Origin: Uliginosibacterium gangwonense DSM 18521 | GTDB lineage: Bacteria; Pseudomonadota; Gammaproteobacteria; Burkholderiales; Rhodocyclaceae | DNA: 64,000 bases | Assembly (NCBI RefSeq): GCF_000373965.1 | Contig: NZ_KB892837.1 | Location: 62,904 to 126,903, forward strand | Direction: 5' to 3' | Part shown: positions 49,932-58,346 of the stretch, piece by piece | How positions within the stretch are numbered: the stretch's first letter is position 1 | Layout of the letters: each line of letters opens with the position of its first letter | Notes under the pieces: generated by a model | Database searches by the model: none | What the model was told of the DNA's origin: nothing | The model's input: the letters and a program-made list of their open reading frames with translations, nothing else | Translations under genes and position numbers: made by a program

Positions 49932-50984
49932 ATGCACTCCGCCTGGTCTCACTTGCTTGCCTCGCAGAACCTTGCCCCATCTCTTGCCGATCCCACCCTG
50001 CCAGGCTTCTCCAGTATAGAGGAGGCAACAACCCGCCTGCAGGCAGCAGTGCTGTGCCCTCTGCCACACTTGGGCGCTCTGCATGTTGAAGGCGAGGAGG
50101 CCGCAGCGTTTTTACACAATCTCACCTCCAATGATGTCAAGAAAATGCCGGGTGGTGGCATCCACTGGAGCAGCCTAAACAGCGCCAAAGGGCGGATGCT
50201 GGCCAACTTTCTGGTCTGGCGGAAAGACAACGGTTTTACGCTGATACTGGCGGCAGAATTGGTGGCAGAAATAGCCAAGAAGCTATCGATGTACGTGCTG
50301 CGGGCCAAGGTCAAGGTCAGCGATGCCTCCAGCACCGTGCTACTTAGCGGTCTGTTTGGAGCGCAAGCCTCTGAAGTGCTGAGCCAAGCAGGCCTGATTG
50401 CCCCGGCCAATGGCACAGGGAACGCCACAAGTGATGGGATGGGCGTCATCAGCATCCCGCAAGCTGGCGCCACAAACCGCTACCTGCTGGTGAACGCTAC
50501 AGAGCAGGTCTCTGGGCTCTGGCAAAAACTGCTCAACACCCCAGCCACTCATGCTGTTGGTACCGCGGCATGGATTCGTGAAGATGTCCTGGCAGGCATT
50601 CCTTGGGTCACCAAGGCGATTCAGGAGGAGTTCATTGCCCAGATGCTCAATTATGAGTTGCTGGGAGGCGTGAACTTCCAGAAAGGCTGCTACCCCGGTC
50701 AGGAAATCGTGGCCCGCACCCAATACCTGGGCAAACTCAAAAAACGCATGTACCTAGCGCATCTGGATGACGCGGCGGCACCCACACCTGGGCAGGATCT
50801 CTATGCGCCCGTGTTTGGTGAACAATCCTGTGGCAAGGTTGTGACAGTCTGCCCAGCGCCTCAGGGCGGATCAGATTTGCTAATCGTAGTGCAGATGAGC
50901 GCTCAGGAGGCCGGTGAAATCCACCTCGGAAGCGCTGCTGGCTTACGCCTGACGCTCGGTGCCCTGCCCTACTCGATTGATTGA
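49932..50984 (+). CDS. ygfZ: Folate-binding protein YgfZ/GcvT-like (Fe-S cluster assembly)
   Basis: 350-residue tetrahydrofolate-dependent protein needed for some iron-sulfur enzymes such as MiaB. The signature KGCYPGQEIVART is at about residue 250, followed by GKLKKRMYLAHL. N-terminal GcvT-like region shows AFLHNLTSNDV and SAKGRMLANF. ATG 49932 has AAAGGA at 49917-49922; ATG 49914 is an alternative. Divergent from mltG with a tataat hexamer at 49852-49857. Confidence 0.92.
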   Translation: MHSAWSHLLASQNLAPSLADPTLPGFSSIEEATTRLQAAVLCPLPHLGALHVEGEEAAAFLHNLTSNDVKKMPGGGIHWSSLNSAKGRMLANFLVWRKDNGFTLILAAELVAEIAKKLSMYVLRAKVKVSDASSTVLLSGLFGAQASEVLSQAGLIAPANGTGNATSDGMGVISIPQAGATNRYLLVNATEQVSGLWQKLLNTPATHAVGTAAWIREDVLAGIPWVTKAIQEEFIAQMLNYELLGGVNFQKGCYPGQEIVARTQYLGKLKKRMYLAHLDDAAAPTPGQDLYAPVFGEQSCGKVVTVCPAPQGGSDLLIVVQMSAQEAGEIHLGSAAGLRLTLGALPYSID

Positions 50985-50989
50985 AGCGA

Positions 50990-51529
<540 letters not shown>

Positions 51530-51702
51530 TTATCGTCTTCAGCAAGCTGACATAAACAACTTTGCAAAATCCAGGCGCAAACGATTCTTTCATCAGAAAA
51601 GCAAAGAAAATCCGCTTATTGTGTTTCAAACGTTTACTTTTCATGGCTTCAGCCCAAAGAGGTAGTAAAATCACGCCTTAGTTTCTCCCTCCCGCTGCGC
51701 CC

Positions 51703-52119
51703 ATGTCTCTCCCTCCCGCAATACATCGCTTTCTCCAAACTCTTTGGCAGATTGGTTTAATCACAGCCATCTGGTTTCTTGCCACCTGGCTCAGTAGTCG
51801 CTGGTTGCATAGCGTGCCAGCAGGCATCCTTGGCATCATCATTGCCCTGGTCTTGCTAGGCTTGGGACTTCTGCGCCGGGAATGGGTGGCAAGTGGTGCC
51901 ACTTGGTTATTGCGCGAGATGCTGCTGTTCTTCGTCCCCGTTTTTGTTGCCATCATCCAATACCCCGATTTGATGAAGCAGCATGGACTGGGCATCTTGT
52001 TTGTGATCGTCGCCAGTACCGCCTGCGTGATGGTGGGCACGGCAATTGCCGTGGATATGGCATGGCGCCTGGAGCGGCGTTTGCGCAAATCGAACACGCA
52101 GGAAGGAGAAAACGTATGA
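51703..52119 (+). CDS. CidA/LrgA family membrane protein
   Basis: 138-residue holin-like protein with four hydrophobic helices (about 15-32, 38-57, 65-85, 92-115). The conserved region PAGILGIIIALVLL and LLFFVPVFVAIIQYPDLM fits LrgA/CidA. Family members have been linked to pyruvate uptake, overflow metabolism and cell lysis control. The stop overlaps the start of the LrgB gene (ATGA), so the pair is coupled. Confidence 0.88.
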   Translation: MSLPPAIHRFLQTLWQIGLITAIWFLATWLSSRWLHSVPAGILGIIIALVLLGLGLLRREWVASGATWLLREMLLFFVPVFVAIIQYPDLMKQHGLGILFVIVASTACVMVGTAIAVDMAWRLERRLRKSNTQEGENV

Positions 52120-52814
52120 ACACGCCTGTCACGCTTCTCGTCGGCCTTTTCTGGCTTGCCCTGACAGTTCTGCTCTATGCAGCCATGCGCCATGTACATG
52201 GTCAGCGCCCGCATATCCTGCTCTCCCCGATGATTGTCGTCCCCATCGTGTTGATCATCACCCTACTGGTCGCCCGTGTGCCTTACGCCAGCTACGCTTC
52301 ACAGAGCCATTGGCTATCTGCCATGCTTGGCCCGGCGACGGTGGCGTTTGCCATCCCTATTTTTGACTACCGGCAGATCATGCGTCGCCATTGGCTGCCG
52401 ATATGTGTAGGCGTTGTGGTTGGTATGACTATCGCGGTAGTCAGCACGGTGCTGCTTTGCCGCATGATTGGTTTGCCAGACGCAATCGAGCGCAGCCTCA
52501 CCGTGCGCTCAATCAGCACGCCATTTGCCATCATCGCCGCCCCGCAACTGGGGGGACAAGCGGACATCGCGGCCATCTGCGTGGTGATCACGGGCATTGT
52601 TGGCATGATTCTGGGCGAGTGGATTCTTGGCTGGCTTCCCCTGCGTAGCGAAGTATTGGCGCGAGGTGCACTCTTCGGCGCCGGTGCTCACGCGGTAGGC
52701 ACTGCAACAGCGCACCAGCGCGACCCCGAAGAGGGGGTGATTTCCAGCCTGACGATGATCATTGCCGGGGTGCTGATGGTCTTGTTGGCGCCATTTTTGG
52801 CCCCCTTGGTGTAA
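52116..52814 (+). CDS. CidB/LrgB family membrane protein
   Basis: 232-residue partner of the upstream LrgA-like protein, with about 6-7 membrane helices. Conserved signatures: MLGPATVAFAIPIF, TVRSISTPFAI, ITGIVGMILGE and ARGALFGAGAHAVGTATA. ATG 52116 overlaps the lrgA stop and follows GGAAGGAG. Exact role (pyruvate transport or murein hydrolase modulation) is not shown by the sequence. Confidence 0.92.
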   Translation: MNTPVTLLVGLFWLALTVLLYAAMRHVHGQRPHILLSPMIVVPIVLIITLLVARVPYASYASQSHWLSAMLGPATVAFAIPIFDYRQIMRRHWLPICVGVVVGMTIAVVSTVLLCRMIGLPDAIERSLTVRSISTPFAIIAAPQLGGQADIAAICVVITGIVGMILGEWILGWLPLRSEVLARGALFGAGAHAVGTATAHQRDPEEGVISSLTMIIAGVLMVLLAPFLAPLV

Positions 52815-52905
52815 TAAAGAAAGACCATCTGTACAAGGATCTCACCGAAAAGCGCTCATGAAGGCTAAAATGCGATGATCTTCTGAATCCTTCATCGAGT
52901 GGCCT

Positions 52906-54699
52906 GTGAGCGCAAACAACGAAAAGACTGCTGCCGGAGCAGCGCAAACCACCAATTTTCTTAAGAATATTATTGAAGCCGACCTGGCTGCCGACAAATT
53001 TGTGGGGCGCGGTTGGGCTGGGATTGCCGGGGAAGCCAGTCTCCATGCGGCTAGCCAGCCAGACCCGGCAAAGATCCGTACCCGTTTTCCACCGGAACCG
53101 AACGGCTACCTGCACGTTGGCCACGCCAAGAGCATCTGCCTGAATTTTGGCTTGGCGCGTGATTTCGGTGGTGTCTGCCACATGCGCTTTGACGACACCA
53201 ACCCGGAGAAAGAGGATCAGGAGTACGTCGACTCCATTCTTGATGCCATCCAGTGGCTGGGTTTCTCCTGGGACGCAAACGGCACATCGCACCTGTTCCA
53301 CGCCAGCAACTATTTCGACTTCATGTACCACGCGGCAGAGTTGCTGATTGAGCGCAATCTGGCCTATGTGGATCAGCAAACGGCTGATGAGATGCGTGCC
53401 AATCGCGGCACCCTGACAGAAGCAGGCAAAAACTCCCCCTGGCGTGATCGCTCCGCCGAAGAAAACCTGCGCCTGTTCCGCGAGATGCGCGATGGCAAGC
53501 ATACCGAAGGCAGCATGGTGTTGCGCGCCAAGGTCGACATGGCCTCCCCCAACATCAACCTGCGCGACCCGGCCATCTATCGCATCAAATTCGATGAGCA
53601 TCACAATACGGGCAACAAGTGGTGCATCTACCCGATGTACACCTTCGCCCACCCGATTGAAGACGCGCTGGAGCGCATCACTCACTCCATCTGCACGCTG
53701 GAATTTGAAGATCAACGTCCGTTCTACGATTGGTTGTTGGCGCAACTGCGTGACGCAGGCATGTTTGCCGACCCGCTGCCCCGCCAGATTGAATTTGCAC
53801 GCCTGAACCTCACCTATGTGATCACCAGCAAGCGCAAGCTGATGCAATTGGTAACCGAAAAGCATGTAGATGGCTGGGATGATCCGCGCATGCCGACCAT
53901 TGTCGGGATGCGCCGCCGTGGTTATACCCCGGAAGCCATCCAACTGTTCTGTGAACGCATTGGAGTTTCCAAGGGCGATACCTGGATCGATTACTCGGTT
54001 CTCGAAGGTGCGCTGCGCGACGATCTGGACAACAAGGCTGCACGCGCCATGGCGGTGCTTGATCCGCTCAAACTCAAACTCACGAACTGGGATGCGCTCT
54101 TTGGCGCAGGCCACATTGAACCCTGTTCGGCCCCCGTCCATCCGCATCACGAAGAAATGGGCCGCCGTCAGTTCAACCTCACTCCCGAACTCTGGATTGA
54201 GCGCGAAGATTTCATGGAAGTGCCGCCCAAGGGCTACCACCGCCTCTACCCCGGCAACATGTCACGCCTGAAATACGGCTACGTCATCAAGTGTACGGGC
54301 TGTGAGAAAGATGCTTCCGGCAAAATCGAAACCGTGCTTGCCGAGATCGTGCCAGACACCAAGAGTGGCACGCCAGGGGCCGATAGCGTCAAGGTCAAGG
54401 GGGTAATCACCTGGGTTTCCGCCAGCGAAGGGGTGGCCGCTGAAATCCGCTTGTACGATCGGCTGTTTACCGAAGCACACCCCGATGCAGGCGGGCGCAA
54501 TTTCCTGGATGCCTTGAACCCCAATTCCAAGCGCGTCATCCAGACCTGGGTTGAACCAAGCCTGGGCAGCGCTGCCCCAGGGACCAGCTTCCAGTTCGAG
54601 CGACATGGCTACTTCGTGGCGGATCGCAAGGATCACGGCAAGGATGGCAAGATCATCTTCAACCGTACCACCACCCTCAAGGATAGCTGGGGAAAATAG
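52906..54699 (+). CDS. glnS: Glutaminyl-tRNA synthetase
   Basis: 597-residue class I synthetase charging tRNA-Gln. Catalytic motifs: HIGH as LHVGHAK in PPEPNGYLHVGHAKS and KMSKS-like ITSKRKL. The C-terminal anticodon-binding beta-barrels follow residue 380. It starts with GTG 52906; the ribosome site is weak (GAGTGG). A direct GlnRS implies this organism does not rely only on the Glu-tRNA-Gln amidotransferase path. Confidence 0.96.
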   Translation: MSANNEKTAAGAAQTTNFLKNIIEADLAADKFVGRGWAGIAGEASLHAASQPDPAKIRTRFPPEPNGYLHVGHAKSICLNFGLARDFGGVCHMRFDDTNPEKEDQEYVDSILDAIQWLGFSWDANGTSHLFHASNYFDFMYHAAELLIERNLAYVDQQTADEMRANRGTLTEAGKNSPWRDRSAEENLRLFREMRDGKHTEGSMVLRAKVDMASPNINLRDPAIYRIKFDEHHNTGNKWCIYPMYTFAHPIEDALERITHSICTLEFEDQRPFYDWLLAQLRDAGMFADPLPRQIEFARLNLTYVITSKRKLMQLVTEKHVDGWDDPRMPTIVGMRRRGYTPEAIQLFCERIGVSKGDTWIDYSVLEGALRDDLDNKAARAMAVLDPLKLKLTNWDALFGAGHIEPCSAPVHPHHEEMGRRQFNLTPELWIEREDFMEVPPKGYHRLYPGNMSRLKYGYVIKCTGCEKDASGKIETVLAEIVPDTKSGTPGADSVKVKGVITWVSASEGVAAEIRLYDRLFTEAHPDAGGRNFLDALNPNSKRVIQTWVEPSLGSAAPGTSFQFERHGYFVADRKDHGKDGKIIFNRTTTLKDSWGK

Positions 54700-54729
54700 G
54701 CCATACGCGTAAGCGGGTGCTGACATCAC

Positions 54730-54757
54730 AAAATCCTGCCTGCGGGCAGGATTTTTT
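54730..54757 (+). terminator. Rho-independent terminator after glnS
   Basis: Stem AAAATCCTGCC / GGCAGGATTTT with a TGCG loop and a T-run at 54752-54757; can also act on the convergent yeiH-like gene. Confidence 0.92.
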
Positions 54758-54784
54758 GTGTGTGGCGGTTATGTTTCCATGCGA

Positions 54785-55795
54785 TCAGACCAACCAGTTA
54801 TTGATCAAACGCCCAACGATAACCAGATGGCAGAAGAGAAAAAAACCGAGAAGAAATGGCCGCAGGCCGCCTGAGCGTATCTGGGCCAGGGTGGTTTTCA
54901 GCCCCAGTGCGGCCATTGCCCCGGTCAGCAGCCAAGTCCCCAATTGCCGCAGCCCGGCCACAACAGGCATCGGAATCAACGAGGTCGAATTCATTCCGGC
55001 AAAAACAACGAACATCACCGCAAACCAAGGTATGCTGATCGCCCGCCCCTTGGCCTCCCGAGAACGGAAAAGCGCACTGCTTGCCAACAGAAAAGGCACC
55101 AGCAGCATGACCCGGATCATCTTGGCAATTACAGCGGCATGCGCGGTATCGTCACCGATGATGCTGCCAATGGCAACAACCTGGGCGACCTCATGCACGG
55201 TTGAGCCCACATAGATCCCGAAATCCACCCGGTTTCCTCCTAACCATGCATAGAGCAAGGGGTAGACCAACATGGCAAGCGTTCCAAACAACACCACTGT
55301 TGCAACTGCTGCTGCGGCTTTACCGGCCACCGGCTTATCTTTGTCATCCAGCACGGGAACCGTGGCAACCACCGCCGCTGCACCACAGATTGCACTCCCC
55401 GCCGCAGTCAGCAGTGTTGTTTCACGATCCATCCCAAGCACATAGCGCCCGACCACCCAACCCAATCCTAGCGTTGAGCACACCATCAATACGTCGACTC
55501 CCAAGCCAGAAACCCCCAACTGAACGATCTGCTGGGCGCTGAGATTAAAGCCGTAGAGCGCCACGCCAATACGCAAAAAGCGTTTTTGCGCCAGTTGCAC
55601 GCCTACCTCATACTTGGTCTGCGCAAAAAACATCGGAAAACAGTTGCCGAATACAACCCCCAGGATGATCGCCAAGGTCAGCGCACTCAAACCGTGCTTC
55701 GCCAAACCAGCTTGGGCCAAAACAGTCGCCAAGATGCCAAACGCAGCAACCCAAACCAGCCCCGGATAAGTCTCTCGCCACATACGCATGATCAA
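54785..55795 (-). CDS. YeiH family (UPF0324) putative sulfate exporter
   Basis: 336-residue membrane protein with about 10 helices. Family motifs: GVVFGN, RIGVALYGFNLS, AAGSAICGAAAVVA, STVHEVAQVVAIGS and ALGLKTTL. It is divergent from a LysR regulator of the CysB-like YeiE type, the same pairing as yeiE-yeiH in E. coli. Function as sulfate/sulfite-related exporter is a database-style guess; no substrate is proven here. Confidence 0.9.
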   Translation of the reverse strand: MIMRMWRETYPGLVWVAAFGILATVLAQAGLAKHGLSALTLAIILGVVFGNCFPMFFAQTKYEVGVQLAQKRFLRIGVALYGFNLSAQQIVQLGVSGLGVDVLMVCSTLGLGWVVGRYVLGMDRETTLLTAAGSAICGAAAVVATVPVLDDKDKPVAGKAAAAVATVVLFGTLAMLVYPLLYAWLGGNRVDFGIYVGSTVHEVAQVVAIGSIIGDDTAHAAVIAKMIRVMLLVPFLLASSALFRSREAKGRAISIPWFAVMFVVFAGMNSTSLIPMPVVAGLRQLGTWLLTGAMAALGLKTTLAQIRSGGLRPFLLGFFLFCHLVIVGRLINNWLV

Positions 55796-55883
55796 ATTCC
55801 CACAAAAACAATAGGGACGAGCGTAAATGCCGAGCTATAATCAGTAAAACATATATTTCATATACATTAAATCACTTCTACTG
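55796..55883. promoter_or_regulatory. Divergent yeiH/yeiE control region
   Basis: 88 bases, AT-rich. A TATAAT hexamer lies at 55836-55841 on the + strand and an AT-rich imperfect dyad (CATATAT..ATATACATT) at 55850-55868. It is probably the LysR site and both promoters. No -35 box stands out. Confidence 0.4.
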
Positions 55884-56765
55884 ATGAAAATAAGCCTGCG
55901 GCAACTTGAGGTTTTCACGGCCATTGCCAACCACGGCGGCGTGACGCGCGCAGCCGAACACATTGCCATGACGCAGGCCGCCGCCAGCATGGCACTTGCG
56001 GATCTGGAACGACAACTCAACACCACATTGTTTGACCGGATTGGCCGCCAACTTATCCTCAACGACATGGGGCGCCTGATTCTGGCGCGTGCTCAAGACG
56101 TGCTGGACCGGGCACACGAGATTGAGACGATTGCACAAAACTCAGGGTTCGATCTACACCTTGGCGCCAGCGTTACCATTGGCAATCATTTACTGCCTGC
56201 CGTCATTGCAAAGATCAAGCAAGACTATCCAGAGAGCAGGATTCGCGTCTCCCGATTCAATACAGAGCAGGTGATTGAGCAGCTTCTGGCGTTTCGTATC
56301 GACCTGGGTTTTATAGAGGGCCCGGTTCACAGCAAAACAATCCAGCGCTTTACCTGGCGGCAAGACCATCTCCTGCTGTTCGCCCCCCCAGGGCATCCCC
56401 TCACCCAAGGTGAGATTTCGCCCTGTGAGCTGGAAACTGTTCCCTGGATTGTGCGCGAACATGGTTCCGGTACGCGTGAAGTCCTAGAATGGGCCTGCCT
56501 TCAACATGGCGTGCATCCGAACATCAGCCTGGAACTAGAGCAGCCCGAAGCCATCCGCCAATGTGTGCGTGCGGGCCTGGGCATTGGATGCCTATCGGAA
56601 TTGGAGTTGGAGGAATCCTTTCATCGCGGCGAACTCGCACCGATCCAGGTCAGGGGCATGTCCATGCCCAGGGAATTACAAATCGGTATGCATTGCGAGA
56701 AATACCCTGGCAAAGGTATTCGGGCCATTTTCGAAACCTGTGGCGTTCAGCTTGATGAAAAGTGA
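55884..56765 (+). CDS. LysR-family regulator (YeiE-like)
   Basis: 293 residues. HTH at 1-60 (MKISLRQLEVFTAIANHGG, TQAAASMALADLERQLNTTLFDR), then the effector-binding domain with GASVTIGNHLLPAVIAKI and VREHGSGTREVLEWA, the CysB/CbbR-like pattern. E. coli YeiE acts in sulfite/iron stress; the adjacent yeiH-like gene supports the comparison. The last 19 bases overlap the convergent diguanylate cyclase gene. Confidence 0.88.
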   Translation: MKISLRQLEVFTAIANHGGVTRAAEHIAMTQAAASMALADLERQLNTTLFDRIGRQLILNDMGRLILARAQDVLDRAHEIETIAQNSGFDLHLGASVTIGNHLLPAVIAKIKQDYPESRIRVSRFNTEQVIEQLLAFRIDLGFIEGPVHSKTIQRFTWRQDHLLLFAPPGHPLTQGEISPCELETVPWIVREHGSGTREVLEWACLQHGVHPNISLELEQPEAIRQCVRAGLGIGCLSELELEESFHRGELAPIQVRGMSMPRELQIGMHCEKYPGKGIRAIFETCGVQLDEK

Positions 56766-58045
56766 CGCCCCACTTTAAAAGCGCCTTCCGGCATCAAGCG
56801 CATCGGTTTTTCCACAGGCGCTTGTGCTGACTCCGGCGCAGGCATCGCAATTTCTGCTGGTGCAACAATGACCTTGTTGCGTCCGCTGCGCTTGGCCTGA
56901 TACAAGGCCGCATCCGCCCGCATGATCATCGATTCCAGGCCTTCTTCTGAATGCTCACTGAACGCGACACCAATACTGACGGTCACCGCAATCGTTGTAT
57001 CTTGCCAAGCCATGTTGATGGCACGCGTCATCGCCCCCAGGCGGTCTGCGGTCTGGATACCGTGTGACAAAGACGAGTTGGGCAACAACACGCAAAACTC
57101 CTCACCACCATACCGTCCCACCACATCCGATAGCCTCAACTGATCACGCAAGACATCTGAGAAATTCCGCAGTACCGCATCCCCGGCCGCATGTCCATGC
57201 ACATCATTGACCTGCTTGAAATAGTCCAGATCCAGGAACAGCAGAACCGAACTTTGCTGGGAACGCGCCTGCAAGGCCACCATTTGGGAGGCTACATCAA
57301 AAAACATGTAGCGGTTGAGCAGGCCCGTGAGCGGATCATGGTGCGCCAAATGTTCAAGGTCACGATGCAGACGCATCGCAATCGTAATGATCACACTGAA
57401 ATAGATGCAGGTAGTGGAGAGCATGCATAGCAGGTGCACCACACTATGGGGCGAAAAGTCCTGCAAGAACGAGGCGCCCAGATACGATTCAATCACTGGC
57501 GGCATGAAGACCCATTGAAACAAGCTCCGCAGCGCAGCGACTGCCAACGCTGTGCCGAGCAAAACAAACGGCAGGAGAATGCCCCACACCATGGGCAACG
57601 CGTCTGAACGCTGAAGATACAACCAGACGATGTGCCCGCCCCACAACAACATGAACGCAATCACACCGGAGCTGATGAAAATGCGTAACGACGTATCGTG
57701 CCAGTAATATGCAAACACAAACAGCGCCATGCCAAGACAAACCACCCCGGCAAGCACGCCCCGCCGCAGCCTCACCCCCAAATCCAGTGCAATGGCATGA
57801 GGCAGCATGGCAGAACCCGCCAGCAACAATATGTTTGCCAATACAACGCTCAACAAAGGGTCCCAATGCCCCCGCATTGCAATCAGCAACAGCCCCAACC
57901 CCTGGATTGCACATGAAATGGCCCACAGCGACAAAGCGCCAAATTGACGCATCATTCGTGAGGCAATAATGAATGCGGGGCAGGCTGACATCAGCAAAAG
58001 CCCGTGAACCAGCAAAATAGTACGCGCATCAACGGTAATGGGCAT
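56747..58045 (-). CDS. Membrane diguanylate cyclase (GGDEF domain)
   Basis: 432 residues. The first 210 form about six membrane helices of no family I recognise (a MASE-like sensor). The C-terminal GGDEF domain (about 225-390) has the active GGEEF motif in VVGRYGGEEFCVLLP and the inhibitory I-site RLSD five residues before it, so it should make cyclic di-GMP with product feedback. A proline/alanine tail follows. It is convergent and overlapping by 19 bases with the LysR gene. Confidence 0.9.
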   Translation of the reverse strand: MPITVDARTILLVHGLLLMSACPAFIIASRMMRQFGALSLWAISCAIQGLGLLLIAMRGHWDPLLSVVLANILLLAGSAMLPHAIALDLGVRLRRGVLAGVVCLGMALFVFAYYWHDTSLRIFISSGVIAFMLLWGGHIVWLYLQRSDALPMVWGILLPFVLLGTALAVAALRSLFQWVFMPPVIESYLGASFLQDFSPHSVVHLLCMLSTTCIYFSVIITIAMRLHRDLEHLAHHDPLTGLLNRYMFFDVASQMVALQARSQQSSVLLFLDLDYFKQVNDVHGHAAGDAVLRNFSDVLRDQLRLSDVVGRYGGEEFCVLLPNSSLSHGIQTADRLGAMTRAINMAWQDTTIAVTVSIGVAFSEHSEEGLESMIMRADAALYQAKRSGRNKVIVAPAEIAMPAPESAQAPVEKPMRLMPEGAFKVGRHFSSS

Positions 58046-58346
58046 AGGGGCTCAGTCAGGAACGAATCGTGGTCTTCCTCAAAATTGCCAACTCTTCATT
58101 TGCGGACCCGGGTTTCAGCCCGCATCGCCATCAACAAAAAATAGCGTCTATCAATATGTCATAGCCCTGCGGCAGGTAAAAACAAGCTGACCAAAGGGAA
58201 TAACCACCTCCTATGGCTTGAAAATCGTGGAAATCGACCTATGGATCGGGTAAATCATCACAAAGCCCCTATAATTGGACAATGTTCCCGATCTACCCAG
58301 CTTTCCCGCCTGATTTCTCCCCGGTAATTGCCCAGTGCCCCAAGCC
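58046..58346. other. Intergenic region between divergent GGDEF and FUSC genes
   Basis: About 300 bases with no convincing gene. A TATAAT hexamer lies at 58270-58275, 77 bases before the FUSC gene ATG, but no -35 match at 16-18 bases. The segment is AT-richer than its neighbours. Confidence 0.45.

Noticed and set aside
52759-54240. 493-codon open frame on the - strand opposite glnS
   Set aside because: It lies entirely over the conserved glnS catalytic core and crosses the lrgB end; no recognisable motif.
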